Assembly: GCF_017355875.1 (NCBI RefSeq)
Contig: NZ_JAFEWC010000002.1
Span: 434,001 to 498,000 of the forward strand
Direction of reading: 5' to 3'
From: Aridibaculum aurantiacum
Lineage (GTDB): Bacteria > Bacteroidota > Bacteroidia > Chitinophagales > Chitinophagaceae
Length of the DNA stretch: 64,000 nt
Shown in pieces: positions 53,915 through 61,897 of the stretch. The position numbers and the translations under genes were made by a program. Every line of letters begins with the position of its first letter. The stretch's first letter is position 1. The notes under the pieces are model-generated. The model saw only the letters and a list, made by a program, of their open reading frames with translations, made no database searches and was not told the origin of the DNA.

Positions 53915-54448
53915 TTATTTTCCTGCATCGTTATAATCTTCAAACCACGATGAGTAGGTAACGTAGTTATTTGCTATCCTGTTTATCTCGCCGCTCACTT
54001 TTTCCGGCGAAACATCCTTCACCTTCTTAGCCGGCACGCCAGCATAAATACTTCCTTCTTCCACTATGGTACCTTCCAATACTACGGCGCCGGCAGCTAT
54101 AATGCTGTTGCTGTTCACCACGCACCTGTCCATCACAATGGCTCTCATACCTATCAGCACATTATCGTGTACGGTACATCCATGCACTATAGCGTTGTGC
54201 CCAATAGAAACATTGTTGCCAATGTTGGTCGGATGTTTTTGATAAGTACAATGCACCACCGCGCCATCCTGCACATTCACCTTATTTCCCATTTTTATAT
54301 AATGTACATCGCCACGTATCACTGCATTGAACCAAACACTGCAGTTGTCGCCCATTTCTACATCACCAACAATGGTAGCGTTAGGTGCTACAAAACATTC
54401 GCTACCCATCTGCGGCAGCTTGCCATGTACAGGAAGTATAAAAGCCAT
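53915..54448 (-). CDS. Gamma-carbonic-anhydrase-like hexapeptide-repeat protein
   Basis: A left-handed beta-helix protein (177 aa). Repeats include APNATIVGDVEMGDNCSVWFNAVIRGDVHYIKMG and NNVSIGHNAIVHGCTVHDNVLIGM. The zinc-ligand positions of gamma-CA/CaiE/PaaY-type proteins are represented by H in VVHCTY, H in GHNAIVHG and the second H in that motif. Such enzymes are CO2 hydratases or thioesterases; the exact activity is not known. It is divergent from the aminotransferase at 54686. Confidence 0.85.
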   Translation of the reverse strand: MAFILPVHGKLPQMGSECFVAPNATIVGDVEMGDNCSVWFNAVIRGDVHYIKMGNKVNVQDGAVVHCTYQKHPTNIGNNVSIGHNAIVHGCTVHDNVLIGMRAIVMDRCVVNSNSIIAAGAVVLEGTIVEEGSIYAGVPAKKVKDVSPEKVSGEINRIANNYVTYSSWFEDYNDAGK

Positions 54449-54641
54449 ATTTCACATTTAGCAGGTGAAGTTATTGCCGCCGGTGGATGTAGTAAAAGAT
54501 TTTTTGGTACCGGCAGAAGTGCTGCTATGTAGCTTCCGTTGCGTCGCACACTTCAGCTGAAAAAGACACTACTGTGCAATTCCTTAACTATACTGTCTTT
54601 CCACTTGGTATACAGGCTGGTTTTTCTTTTTAATTTTTCAT

Positions 54642-54669
54642 TTTGCATTTCCCAACCCAGCTACTTTTG
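54642..54669 (+). promoter_or_regulatory. Promoter TTTG-N16-TACTTTTG
   Basis: TTTG (54642-54645) and TACTTTTG (54662-54669) are close to the Bacteroidota consensus with a 16-bp spacer. This sets the start of the aminotransferase at ATG 54686, because the upstream extension to 54539 would lie before the promoter. Confidence 0.65.
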
Positions 54670-54685
54670 CCACCAAAGCAATTTT

Positions 54686-55870
54686 ATGAATACCCGGCAG
54701 CTTTTCCTTTCGCACGTAGCACAAACATCACCTGCACCCATAGGTATAGAAATGGTACGCGCCGGCGGCATTCATATGTGGGATGTGAATGACAAGCAAT
54801 ACATCGACCTAATCTCTGGTTTTAGCGTTTGCAATATTGGTCATAGTCATCCTGCTGTGGTAGCAGCCATCAAGCAGCAGGTAGATCAATACATGCACCT
54901 GATCGTGTATGGCGAGTTCATCCAATCTCCGCAGGTGCAGTATGCAAAGCTGCTTACGGACAACCTGCCGCCTTCCCTCAATTGCGTCTACTTTACAAAT
55001 AGCGGTGCAGAGGCTACTGAAGGTGCCATGAAACTGGCCAAACGTGCAACAGGCCGTACCAATATCATTGCCTGCAACCGTGCCTATCATGGAAGCACGC
55101 AAGGTGCTCTCAGCATCATGGGAGATGAATACTGGCGGAATGCTTTCCGTCCTTTGCTGCCTGGCATACTTCACCTCAATTTTAATTCAGATGAGCTGAT
55201 TGATGCCATTGACCAACATACAGCTTGTGTGATTGTAGAAACAGTGCAGGCTGAAAGTGGAATAAATAAGCCAATTAATGACTGGTTGAAGCGGCTCCGC
55301 GAAAAATGTACAGCTGAAGGTGCTTTACTGGTGTTTGATGAGATACAGGCAGGCTTTGGCCGCACCGGTAGCTTGTGGGCTTTTCAGCAGTACGATGTAG
55401 TACCTGATGTTCTATTGCTTGGTAAAGCACTTGGTGGAGGTATGCCTTTGGGTGCTTTCATTGCTGACTATAAGTTGATGAACCTTTTAACAGCAAATCC
55501 TGTTCTTGGACATATCACCACCTTTGGTGGTCACCCGGTAAGCTGTGCAGCAGGTATGGCCGCTTTGAAAGTTCTGCTTCAAGCGGATTGGATACGATCA
55601 GTGAAAGACAAAGAAGCATTGTTCCTTTCGCTGCTCCAGCACGAGAAGATAAAGGCTGTTCGCACTGCTGGATTATGGATGGCAGTAGAATTTGAAAGCT
55701 TTGAAGTTTGTAAAGCTGTTATAGATGGTTGTATTGAAGATGGTATCATCACCGATTGGTTCCTGTTTGCGCCTAACTGCCTGCGGGTTGCTCCGCCCTT
55801 GCTGATCACTGCAGAAGAAATACAACAGGTATGCAACATCATACTAAAGAACATATATAAGATTTCATAG
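54686..55870 (+). CDS. Class III PLP-dependent aminotransferase
   Basis: Fold-type I aminotransferase (394 aa) of the acetylornithine/GABA aminotransferase group. It has the phosphate-binding TNSGAEATEGAMKLAK, the DEIQAGFGRTG block and the PLP lysine in LLGKALGGGMPLG. The start at 54686 follows a good promoter; the open frame upstream encodes a non-conserved hydrophobic run. The amino donor and acceptor are unknown. It stands alone between a carbonic-anhydrase-like gene and the regulator operon. Confidence 0.86.
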   Translation: MNTRQLFLSHVAQTSPAPIGIEMVRAGGIHMWDVNDKQYIDLISGFSVCNIGHSHPAVVAAIKQQVDQYMHLIVYGEFIQSPQVQYAKLLTDNLPPSLNCVYFTNSGAEATEGAMKLAKRATGRTNIIACNRAYHGSTQGALSIMGDEYWRNAFRPLLPGILHLNFNSDELIDAIDQHTACVIVETVQAESGINKPINDWLKRLREKCTAEGALLVFDEIQAGFGRTGSLWAFQQYDVVPDVLLLGKALGGGMPLGAFIADYKLMNLLTANPVLGHITTFGGHPVSCAAGMAALKVLLQADWIRSVKDKEALFLSLLQHEKIKAVRTAGLWMAVEFESFEVCKAVIDGCIEDGIITDWFLFAPNCLRVAPPLLITAEEIQQVCNIILKNIYKIS

Positions 55871-55943
55871 AACATTTCATTCTTGGCTCTTTTAACTGTG
55901 CAGTAAGAACAAAAAAAATTTGTTTATGTAAAGCGGCAGCTGT

Positions 55944-55962
55944 TACTTTGAAATACAAAGCA
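55944..55962 (+). promoter_or_regulatory. CTTTG-N5-CAAAG operator, copy 1
   Basis: The palindrome TACTTTGAAATACAAAGCA lies 5 bases before the start of the membrane protein at 55968. It overlaps a probable -7 element (TTACTTTG, 55943-55950) with a TTTG -33 box at 55919-55922. The same core occurs at 56942, and a regulator bound here could block the promoter. It is probably the site for the winged-helix protein at 56626. Confidence 0.6.
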
Positions 55963-55967
55963 CTTTT

Positions 55968-56609
55968 ATGACTGACGCTAAACAGCACCTTGAAGCCATA
56001 CAGGATATCCGGCAGATGATGGAACGCAGTAGCCGTTTTATCAGCTTGAGTGGATGGAGTGGGATAGCTGCAGGTCTATGCGCATTGGTGGGTGCTCATT
56101 TTGCAAACCGTACCATACACAGCTCGTACATCAGCAGCTACGACGGCGGCAGGATACATGGTACTAGTGGTAGTATCGCCAGGCTTTTAACCGACCAGTT
56201 GTTCCATATTGCCCTGGTGACTTTTGTTGCAGCATTTGTCCTTGCTTTTCTCTTTACTTATGTACGCAGCCGCAGGCAAAACATTCCTATCTGGGGCACT
56301 TCATCCCGCAGGTTGCTGTTTAACGTAAGCATACCTATGGTAGTAGGCGGCCTGTTCATTTTAAAATTGCTGGAAGTAGGTGCTTATGGTCTGGTTGCAC
56401 CAGGCTGCTTGATATTTTATGGACTTGCACTGGTGAACGCAAGCAAATACACCCTTGGAGAGATCAGGTACCTTGGCTTTGGCCAGCTGATCCTGGGCGT
56501 AATGAACTGCTGGGCCATTGGGTATGGTATTTATTTCTGGGCTATAGGATTTGGCATACTGCATATTTTATACGGCACATTGATGTTGTGGAAGTACGAA
56601 CGCAAATAA
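55968..56609 (+). CDS. Polytopic membrane protein, operon partner of the winged-helix regulator
   Basis: A 213-residue protein with an N-terminal amphipathic helix and five or six hydrophobic helices (about 28-45, 80-102, 118-140, 142-160, 165-185, 187-205). I do not recognise a family motif. It is followed after 16 bp by a winged-helix regulator, and the pair is flanked by near-identical operators. This suggests a membrane sensor or partner protein controlled by that regulator. Confidence 0.6.
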   Translation: MTDAKQHLEAIQDIRQMMERSSRFISLSGWSGIAAGLCALVGAHFANRTIHSSYISSYDGGRIHGTSGSIARLLTDQLFHIALVTFVAAFVLAFLFTYVRSRRQNIPIWGTSSRRLLFNVSIPMVVGGLFILKLLEVGAYGLVAPGCLIFYGLALVNASKYTLGEIRYLGFGQLILGVMNCWAIGYGIYFWAIGFGILHILYGTLMLWKYERK

Positions 56610-56625
56610 CTAAGAGAAGACAGGC

Positions 56626-56925
56626 ATGAAGAACCCTATAGAACATTTGAACAAGATTTTTGACAGTCGCATACGCCTGGGCATCATGAGTGCGCTTATG
56701 GTAAATGATGAAGTGAACTTTAATGAACTAAAGGAACTAATACAGGTAACAGATGGCAACCTAGCCAGCCATTTAAAAACATTGGAAGAGTCTAATTATC
56801 TAAAAGTAAAGAAGGGTTTTGTGGGACGAAAAACAAACACCACGTATTCTGTTACCAAGGCTGGCGAAAAAGCATTCAAAATTCATTTGCAGGCGCTGGA
56901 AGAAATGATCAAGAACATGAGCTAA
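56626..56925 (+). CDS. Winged-helix transcriptional regulator (HTH_34-type)
   Basis: A 99-residue single-domain regulator. NKIFDSRIRLGIMSALM leads into NFNELKELIQVTDGNLASHLKTLEE, the recognition helix of this small PadR/HTH_34-like class. The wing is KGFVGRKTNTTYSVTKAG. It lacks a ligand domain. Because its operon starts at one CTTTG-N5-CAAAG operator and a second copy follows it, upstream of the XrtN genes, it is the obvious candidate for both autoregulation and control of the exosortase system. Binding is inferred. Confidence 0.8.
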   Translation: MKNPIEHLNKIFDSRIRLGIMSALMVNDEVNFNELKELIQVTDGNLASHLKTLEESNYLKVKKGFVGRKTNTTYSVTKAGEKAFKIHLQALEEMIKNMS

Positions 56926-56941
56926 ATTTTTTTGTGCTTAA

Positions 56942-56958
56942 ACTTTGAAATACAAAGT
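56942..56958 (+). promoter_or_regulatory. CTTTG-N5-CAAAG operator, copy 2
   Basis: ACTTTGAAATACAAAGT is a palindrome with perfect 6-bp arms. It lies 16 bases after the regulator gene stop and 127 bases before the XrtN substrate gene. Core and spacer are identical to copy 1 (55945-55960). Confidence 0.6.
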
Positions 56959-57026
56959 ACTTTTTATTTTACCCTTTATAGCGTGATGAACTAAGCTAAT
57001 TGTGTATTCTGTTTTACCAATAACAA

Positions 57027-57061
57027 GGAACGAGAAACCAGGAACCATAAACAACAAACAA
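57027..57061 (+). repeat. Heptad-periodic leader tract 4
   Basis: Five consecutive 7-nt units (GGAACGA, GAAACCA, GGAACCA, TAAACAA, CAAACAA) end 24 bases before the start codon at 57086. It belongs to the same family as the tracts at 49335 and 52332. Confidence 0.75.
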
Positions 57062-57085
57062 TCACTTTCACCAAACACTACTAAT

Positions 57086-59593
57086 ATGTCAACCATTGCT
57101 TTGCGACTAAAAGACAATGTCTTCACTGCAGGTCTTTTTTTTATTGCTATCTCATTTGTCATTTTTCTTGTGCCTGAAATGCAGCATGTAGAAGGTGAGC
57201 AGTTCGGCTTTTTCGCCGTCAACTTTTTGCTAACGGGTATCTATTTTGTTGTTTGTTTGTTTGAAGGTCGATTTAAAACAGCGAGAGGTGGTATTTACAT
57301 TGTTCCTGTTTTCCTGGTGCTGGCATTGATCAGTGCATATGCGCTCAATCGCGAAATGAATGTATTTGACCAATCAACCAACTGGATGTGCGTTTTGCTG
57401 ATAGTTGGAAGTTTGAATTATGTAGCTTTTGCGTTTGCTGCCAATTTCCCTTCCATTCTAAAGCACTTCATGTGTTTCTTACTGGGTGTTACCACGCTTC
57501 TTTTCACTTATCTAGCCATTTACCTGGTGCCATTGTACATGGTAGGAGTTGCGGCTTTCTTCCTGCTTGGTATATCGCTGCACACTTTTGTGCCGTTGCT
57601 GTTTATCATTTTTTCTATTGTATTGCTTCGGCGCATTTTGGTTGTATTTCCTAAAGGCTTGTATAGCTTTTTAGTTGGGGTTGTATTGGTGCTATTGGTT
57701 GCAGGTGGTTTTGTATGGAAATGGAATAGCATTGTTTCTACCATCAACAAGGAATATCGTACGCAGCTTGTAGATGGCGATGAGATGTTGCCTGCATGGG
57801 TAAGAGTTTCGCAAAAGATAGTAGCTGGTCCTATAACAGAAAGAGTGTTGAAAGCAGGGCTTGCTTATTCTTTGCCTTCGGATGATGTAAGCTTTATGCG
57901 TATGCCAGAAAGGAATTTTGGCGAGCAGCAAAAGCATGATCCACTGGTGATGCTAAGTGCCATGACAACAGACAGGGTGCAGTTATCAAGTGAAGAAAGA
58001 ATAAACATCCTGCGGTCGTTATACGATAACCGGCACCAGGCTGAAGAGCGGTTATGGTCGGGAGAGAACCTGGTAACGGATCATGTTCATACGCGCCTGA
58101 AGATGTGGCCGCAACTGCGCATTGCTTATACAGAAAAGATAATCACCGTTACCAATACCAACAAGCGCACCTGGAGCAATTCGGAAGAAGCTATTTATAC
58201 TTTTCAATTACCTGAAGGCGGCGTGGTTTCATCATTATCATTATGGATAAATGGACAGGAAGAGAAGGCCATCCTAACCAGTAAAGAGAAGGCAGCTACA
58301 GCATACAACACCATTGTTGGAAGAGAGAGGCGCGATCCATCGGTGATACATTGGCAGGAAGGAAACAGTGTTTCAGTTAGAGTGTTTCCTGTACTAGCCG
58401 GTGAAAGCAGGATGTTTAAAGTTGGTATTACAAGTCCAATGGCCATTACAACAGGTGACCTTGTATACAACAATATAAGTTTTGAAGGTCCTTCCACTGC
58501 AGGTGCAAAGGAGGTGGTCAAAGCTGAAGTAGTTAATGAACGGAAGGTGATTGTCCCTTCTTCTTTCAACTCCATGTCTGCGAATAAGTTTGAGAAAGAA
58601 GGCAAGTACGATCCAGTATGGAGTTTGTCGTGCAGCCTGCAGCCATTGGTTCCCGGAGCATTTGCTTTTGATGAAAATGTTTATACCGTTGCACCCTATA
58701 CTATTGAACGTTCACCAATAGATATTCAAAAAGTTTACCTGGACATCAACAGCTCGTGGACTGGTAGTGAGATGCAGGATGTTTGGGAGCTGGTGAAGAG
58801 CAAAGAAGTATATGCTTATGTAGAAGGAGAAATGCTGAAAGTAACTGCCGAGAATTACCAGGATGTTTTTGCTGCCTTGTCAGCTACACGTTTTTCATTG
58901 TTTCCTTTTTATAAAATAAAACAACCTGCACATTCTGTTATTGTAAGCAAGAGTGAACAGGTTTCTCCTAACCTTGATGAACTAAAGGGTAGCCAGTTTT
59001 TGCAGCGGCTGGAAAAAGCTTATGACCCTTCAAATAAATACCGGCTTTTTCACCTGAATAAAGCTCTTTCGCCTTACTTAGCTTCACTTCACCAAAAGCG
59101 TTACTTCCATTATGAAGCTGGTGACATGGCTACACTCAAACAGGTTTTTGCCACCAATACTTTCGCACGCCAGGAAGAAAATGATGAAGAAGTGATCATT
59201 CACGAGGCGGCTCTGAAGCTGGTGCGTAAACAAGGTTCTTTGGAACAGTCTACAGCGCCCGATCATCTAATGCGTCTGTTCTCGTACAACCACATCATGC
59301 AGCAATTAGGGGAGCATCCGGTGCCTGCTGAGGAGATACGGGAGCAGTTGGTAGAAGAGGCTAGAAAGAGTTATATAGTTACACCTTTTTCAAGTCTGGT
59401 GGTTTTAGAAACGCAGGCTGATTATGACAGGTTTGATATCAAGGATAAAGGTAACAGCCTTCAAAATGCCAATATGAAATCTACCGGTGCAGTACCTGAG
59501 CCGCACGAATGGGCATTAATCATCCTTGTATTGATCGTGCTGCTTTACACAAAATATCCTTACTTATTCAAACGGATATTATGGAAGGCTTAG
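57086..59593 (+). CDS. XrtN-system VIT-domain protein with C-terminal sorting signal
   Basis: A 835-residue membrane protein. I use ATG 57086, because the frame upstream to 57002 (GTG) runs through the heptad repeat tract. The N-terminal third has about six to seven hydrophobic helices. A soluble middle part carries a VIT domain (vault/inter-alpha-trypsin type), around residues 350-470, including EEAIYTFQLPEGGVVSSLSLW and SKEKAATAYNTIVGRERRDP. The C-terminus is PEPHEWALIILVLIVLL followed by basic residues, an exosortase-type tripartite signal. This architecture is that of the TIGRFAM-described XrtN-sorted family. Its last 13 bp overlap the exosortase gene, so the pair is translationally linked. 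The biological role is unknown. Confidence 0.85.
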   Translation: MSTIALRLKDNVFTAGLFFIAISFVIFLVPEMQHVEGEQFGFFAVNFLLTGIYFVVCLFEGRFKTARGGIYIVPVFLVLALISAYALNREMNVFDQSTNWMCVLLIVGSLNYVAFAFAANFPSILKHFMCFLLGVTTLLFTYLAIYLVPLYMVGVAAFFLLGISLHTFVPLLFIIFSIVLLRRILVVFPKGLYSFLVGVVLVLLVAGGFVWKWNSIVSTINKEYRTQLVDGDEMLPAWVRVSQKIVAGPITERVLKAGLAYSLPSDDVSFMRMPERNFGEQQKHDPLVMLSAMTTDRVQLSSEERINILRSLYDNRHQAEERLWSGENLVTDHVHTRLKMWPQLRIAYTEKIITVTNTNKRTWSNSEEAIYTFQLPEGGVVSSLSLWINGQEEKAILTSKEKAATAYNTIVGRERRDPSVIHWQEGNSVSVRVFPVLAGESRMFKVGITSPMAITTGDLVYNNISFEGPSTAGAKEVVKAEVVNERKVIVPSSFNSMSANKFEKEGKYDPVWSLSCSLQPLVPGAFAFDENVYTVAPYTIERSPIDIQKVYLDINSSWTGSEMQDVWELVKSKEVYAYVEGEMLKVTAENYQDVFAALSATRFSLFPFYKIKQPAHSVIVSKSEQVSPNLDELKGSQFLQRLEKAYDPSNKYRLFHLNKALSPYLASLHQKRYFHYEAGDMATLKQVFATNTFARQEENDEEVIIHEAALKLVRKQGSLEQSTAPDHLMRLFSYNHIMQQLGEHPVPAEEIREQLVEEARKSYIVTPFSSLVVLETQADYDRFDIKDKGNSLQNANMKSTGAVPEPHEWALIILVLIVLLYTKYPYLFKRILWKA

Positions 59594-60918
59594 TACGTTA
59601 CCAGGTGTTTACTGCTAGACAGGTTAGCAACAATCGGTGGAAGATTTTACTGGTTCTCATCTATGCAGGTATATTCTTTTGGGGTTTGAATAAATACCTG
59701 CAATGGCAATCAGCAAACATGTTGCTGGGGCTCATTACAATCAGTTGCTGTATCAACATCAACAGGCAGTTTACCGGCAGCAGGAGGTTTGGCTACCTCT
59801 CATTCCTCCTGCTTGTTTTATTGGTTTTGATGCCTGTAAAAACAATGCTTTACCTGGCTGTACTATCAGGTGTTTTTTACTTGTTAGAATCCTACTATGG
59901 CAGGTTGAACCTGCTGCCAATGCTGGCTGTTGTTATCATGTCTCCTTTTTTCCAGTACCTGTCCAATGTTTTTGTTTTTCCTATCAGGCTGTGGTTAAGC
60001 GAGTGGGCAGGTAATATTTTGAAAGCACTTGGAAGTGTTGTGGTGGTAACTGGAAATGTGCTTACGATCCAGGGGCAGGAATTCTCTGTTGACCCGGCTT
60101 GTATGGGTTTGAACATGCTAGTGGTTTCGCTCCTGCTATGCATTATGCTGCTGGGTGTTTACCAGAAAAAATATCAACTGCAGGTGTCTGCTGTAGCCGT
60201 ATTTGGTATGTTGCTATTCACCTTCGTCATGAATATTATCAGCAACATGGTCCGCATACTTATGCTGGTTCAGTTTAGCATTATGCCGGGCGAATTGATG
60301 CATGATGTTACAGGAGTTGTTTGCCTGCTGGTATACGTGATACTGCCGCTGGGGCTTCTCATTCATTTACTTGTTAGAAAAAGAGGAAAGGAAATGACAG
60401 AAACTGCTTTTAATAGAAAAGTTTCATTGGCTCCTCATATTATACTGGCTGCATTTCACCTGCTGCTTACTATTAAGGTTATTTCATTTTTACCTGAACC
60501 ACCACAGGTGGCTACAGCTATGTTTGAGGCTGCAGGATACACCACTAGTATGCTGGATGATGATGTAGTGAAATTGAACAACCAGCAGGCGCTGATTTAC
60601 ATAAAGCCAATACGGAATTTTTACAATGCAGACCATAATCCCATGATCTGCTGGAAAGGAAGTGGCTACAACCTAAAGCATATAAACACTACCACCATAG
60701 CAGGCCTTGTAGTTTATACCGCACGTTTGGAAAAGGAAAAAGATGTGTTGTACACGTCGTGGTGGTACGACAACGGAAAGGAGAAAACCATCAGCCAGTT
60801 GCAATGGCGATGGAATATGATGAAGGGATCATCTCCTTATGCTATTATCAATATCACCACTAGCTCGCCTGCTCAGCTTGCCGAAGAAGTTAAACGATTT
60901 AGAGAGATCCAGAACTAA
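59581..60918 (+). CDS. xrtN: Exosortase N with C-terminal extension
   Basis: A 446-residue membrane transpeptidase-like enzyme. Catalytic residues fit the exosortase triad: Cys174 in DPACMGLNML, Arg225 in ISNMVRILML, and His241 in GELMHDVTG. About nine helices are followed by a soluble C-terminal half (NPMICWKGSGYNL...SWWYDNGKEKTISQLQWRW), similar to exosortase-associated EpsI-like domains. I start at ATG 59581; an upstream in-frame codon at 59509 lies inside the substrate gene. Its only evident substrate in the window is the overlapping VIT protein. Confidence 0.88.
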   Translation: MEGLVRYQVFTARQVSNNRWKILLVLIYAGIFFWGLNKYLQWQSANMLLGLITISCCININRQFTGSRRFGYLSFLLLVLLVLMPVKTMLYLAVLSGVFYLLESYYGRLNLLPMLAVVIMSPFFQYLSNVFVFPIRLWLSEWAGNILKALGSVVVVTGNVLTIQGQEFSVDPACMGLNMLVVSLLLCIMLLGVYQKKYQLQVSAVAVFGMLLFTFVMNIISNMVRILMLVQFSIMPGELMHDVTGVVCLLVYVILPLGLLIHLLVRKRGKEMTETAFNRKVSLAPHIILAAFHLLLTIKVISFLPEPPQVATAMFEAAGYTTSMLDDDVVKLNNQQALIYIKPIRNFYNADHNPMICWKGSGYNLKHINTTTIAGLVVYTARLEKEKDVLYTSWWYDNGKEKTISQLQWRWNMMKGSSPYAIINITTSSPAQLAEEVKRFREIQN

Positions 60919-60992
60919 GTGAAGGATTTCGATAATCAAATCACTATAGTAGTCTTAACAAGTTGCCTTAGCCACTCCAGTTTGTTTGTCTG

Positions 60993-61000
60993 TAGATTTG
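60993..61000 (+). promoter_or_regulatory. Candidate -7 element for the PAP2 gene (TAGATTTG)
   Basis: An exact TAnnTTTG match ending 21 bases before ATG 61022. It supports that start over the upstream TTG at 60986, because transcription would begin downstream of that codon. The -33 box is weak. Confidence 0.45.
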
Positions 61001-61021
61001 CGGCCAAGCATACAGGTGTTA

Positions 61022-61849
61022 ATGGCAAATTTTATCAAGCTCAATTACAGGAATTTTATTGCGGCAGCAACCGTCACTGTTGTTGTGGCAGTAACGGTGC
61101 TTTACTTTTCATATACCATTGGTAAAAACGAGTTGTTCCTTTTATTAAACAATGATCTTGGATGGTGGGGCGATTTCTTTTTCGATTATGCAACACATGC
61201 AGGAGATGGATTGCTGTGGATCGTTTGGCTTGTTGTACTGTTTAGAACCAAGCGGAAGTATTTGTTTCCTTTGCTCATTTCAGCTTTCTTGTTCAGCACC
61301 ATATTTACCCAGGTAGGAAAACAATTGGTATATCCTGATGAACTGCGTCCTTCAGAAGCACTAAAACTCGAAGTGCTGGGAACACAATTGCACGATGAAG
61401 TAAAGTCAATTAATGGAGTAGAAGTTGATACTAACCAGGATGTATTCAGGCAAATAAATAAGCATAAAGTAGGTGATGATTTGGTAATAGCATACACACG
61501 TGCAGGCAAGCCGGATACGATCTATAAAAAGCTGGCGTGGGATACGCAGCTTCACCTTGTAGATGCAGTTACGGTTCATACATTTAGCAGCTTTCCTTCG
61601 GGGCATACAGCCACTGCATTCACTTTTGCTTTTCTTATTTGTTTGATAACGCCTTCCATGGCTCTTTCGCTGTTGTGCCTTTTAGCAGCGTTCATTGTAG
61701 GTTATACCCGCATTTACCTGGGGCAGCATTACCCACTCGATGTAGGTGCAGGAATGTTGGTAGCTGTAATAGCTACTTGTTGCAGTATCCCTATCCAGCA
61801 GTGGTTTTATAAGCGGAAGAAAAGGAAAGCACAAGCCGATCTTCAATAG
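61022..61849 (+). CDS. PAP2-family phosphatase
   Basis: An integral membrane phosphatase (275 aa) with the three PAP2 signatures. K-x6-RP is in KQLVYPDELRP, PSGH in SSFPSGHTAT, and the S/T-R-x5-H-x3-D block in YTRIYLGQHYPLD. About six helices are present. An approximately 70-residue insertion (LKLEVLGTQLHDEVKSINGV...KKLAWDTQ) separates motifs 1 and 2, which is longer than in minimal PAP2 enzymes. It may act on undecaprenyl pyrophosphate or a lipid phosphate. It lies just downstream of xrtN but has its own promoter candidate. Confidence 0.88.
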   Translation: MANFIKLNYRNFIAAATVTVVVAVTVLYFSYTIGKNELFLLLNNDLGWWGDFFFDYATHAGDGLLWIVWLVVLFRTKRKYLFPLLISAFLFSTIFTQVGKQLVYPDELRPSEALKLEVLGTQLHDEVKSINGVEVDTNQDVFRQINKHKVGDDLVIAYTRAGKPDTIYKKLAWDTQLHLVDAVTVHTFSSFPSGHTATAFTFAFLICLITPSMALSLLCLLAAFIVGYTRIYLGQHYPLDVGAGMLVAVIATCCSIPIQQWFYKRKKRKAQADLQ

Positions 61850-61884
61850 AATCACAATCCGGCTATACCCGCGGCAATTGTTCG

Positions 61885-61892
61885 TATTTTTG
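61885..61892 (+). promoter_or_regulatory. Candidate -7 element for the helicase gene (TATTTTTG)
   Basis: TATTTTTG ends 5 bases before ATG 61898, the same arrangement as at idi (44898). The transcript would be leaderless or nearly so. No good -33 box is seen. Confidence 0.4.
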
Positions 61893-61897
61893 CCGCT

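Noticed and set aside
54539-54685. N-terminal extension of the class III aminotransferase
   Set aside because: The extension is hydrophobic and non-conserved, and a TTTG-N16-TACTTTTG promoter at 54642-54669 lies within it. ATG 54686 is the better start.
57002-57085. Upstream start for the XrtN VIT protein
   Set aside because: The 28 extra codons from a GTG read through the heptad repeat tract; ATG 57086 leads directly into the first membrane helix.
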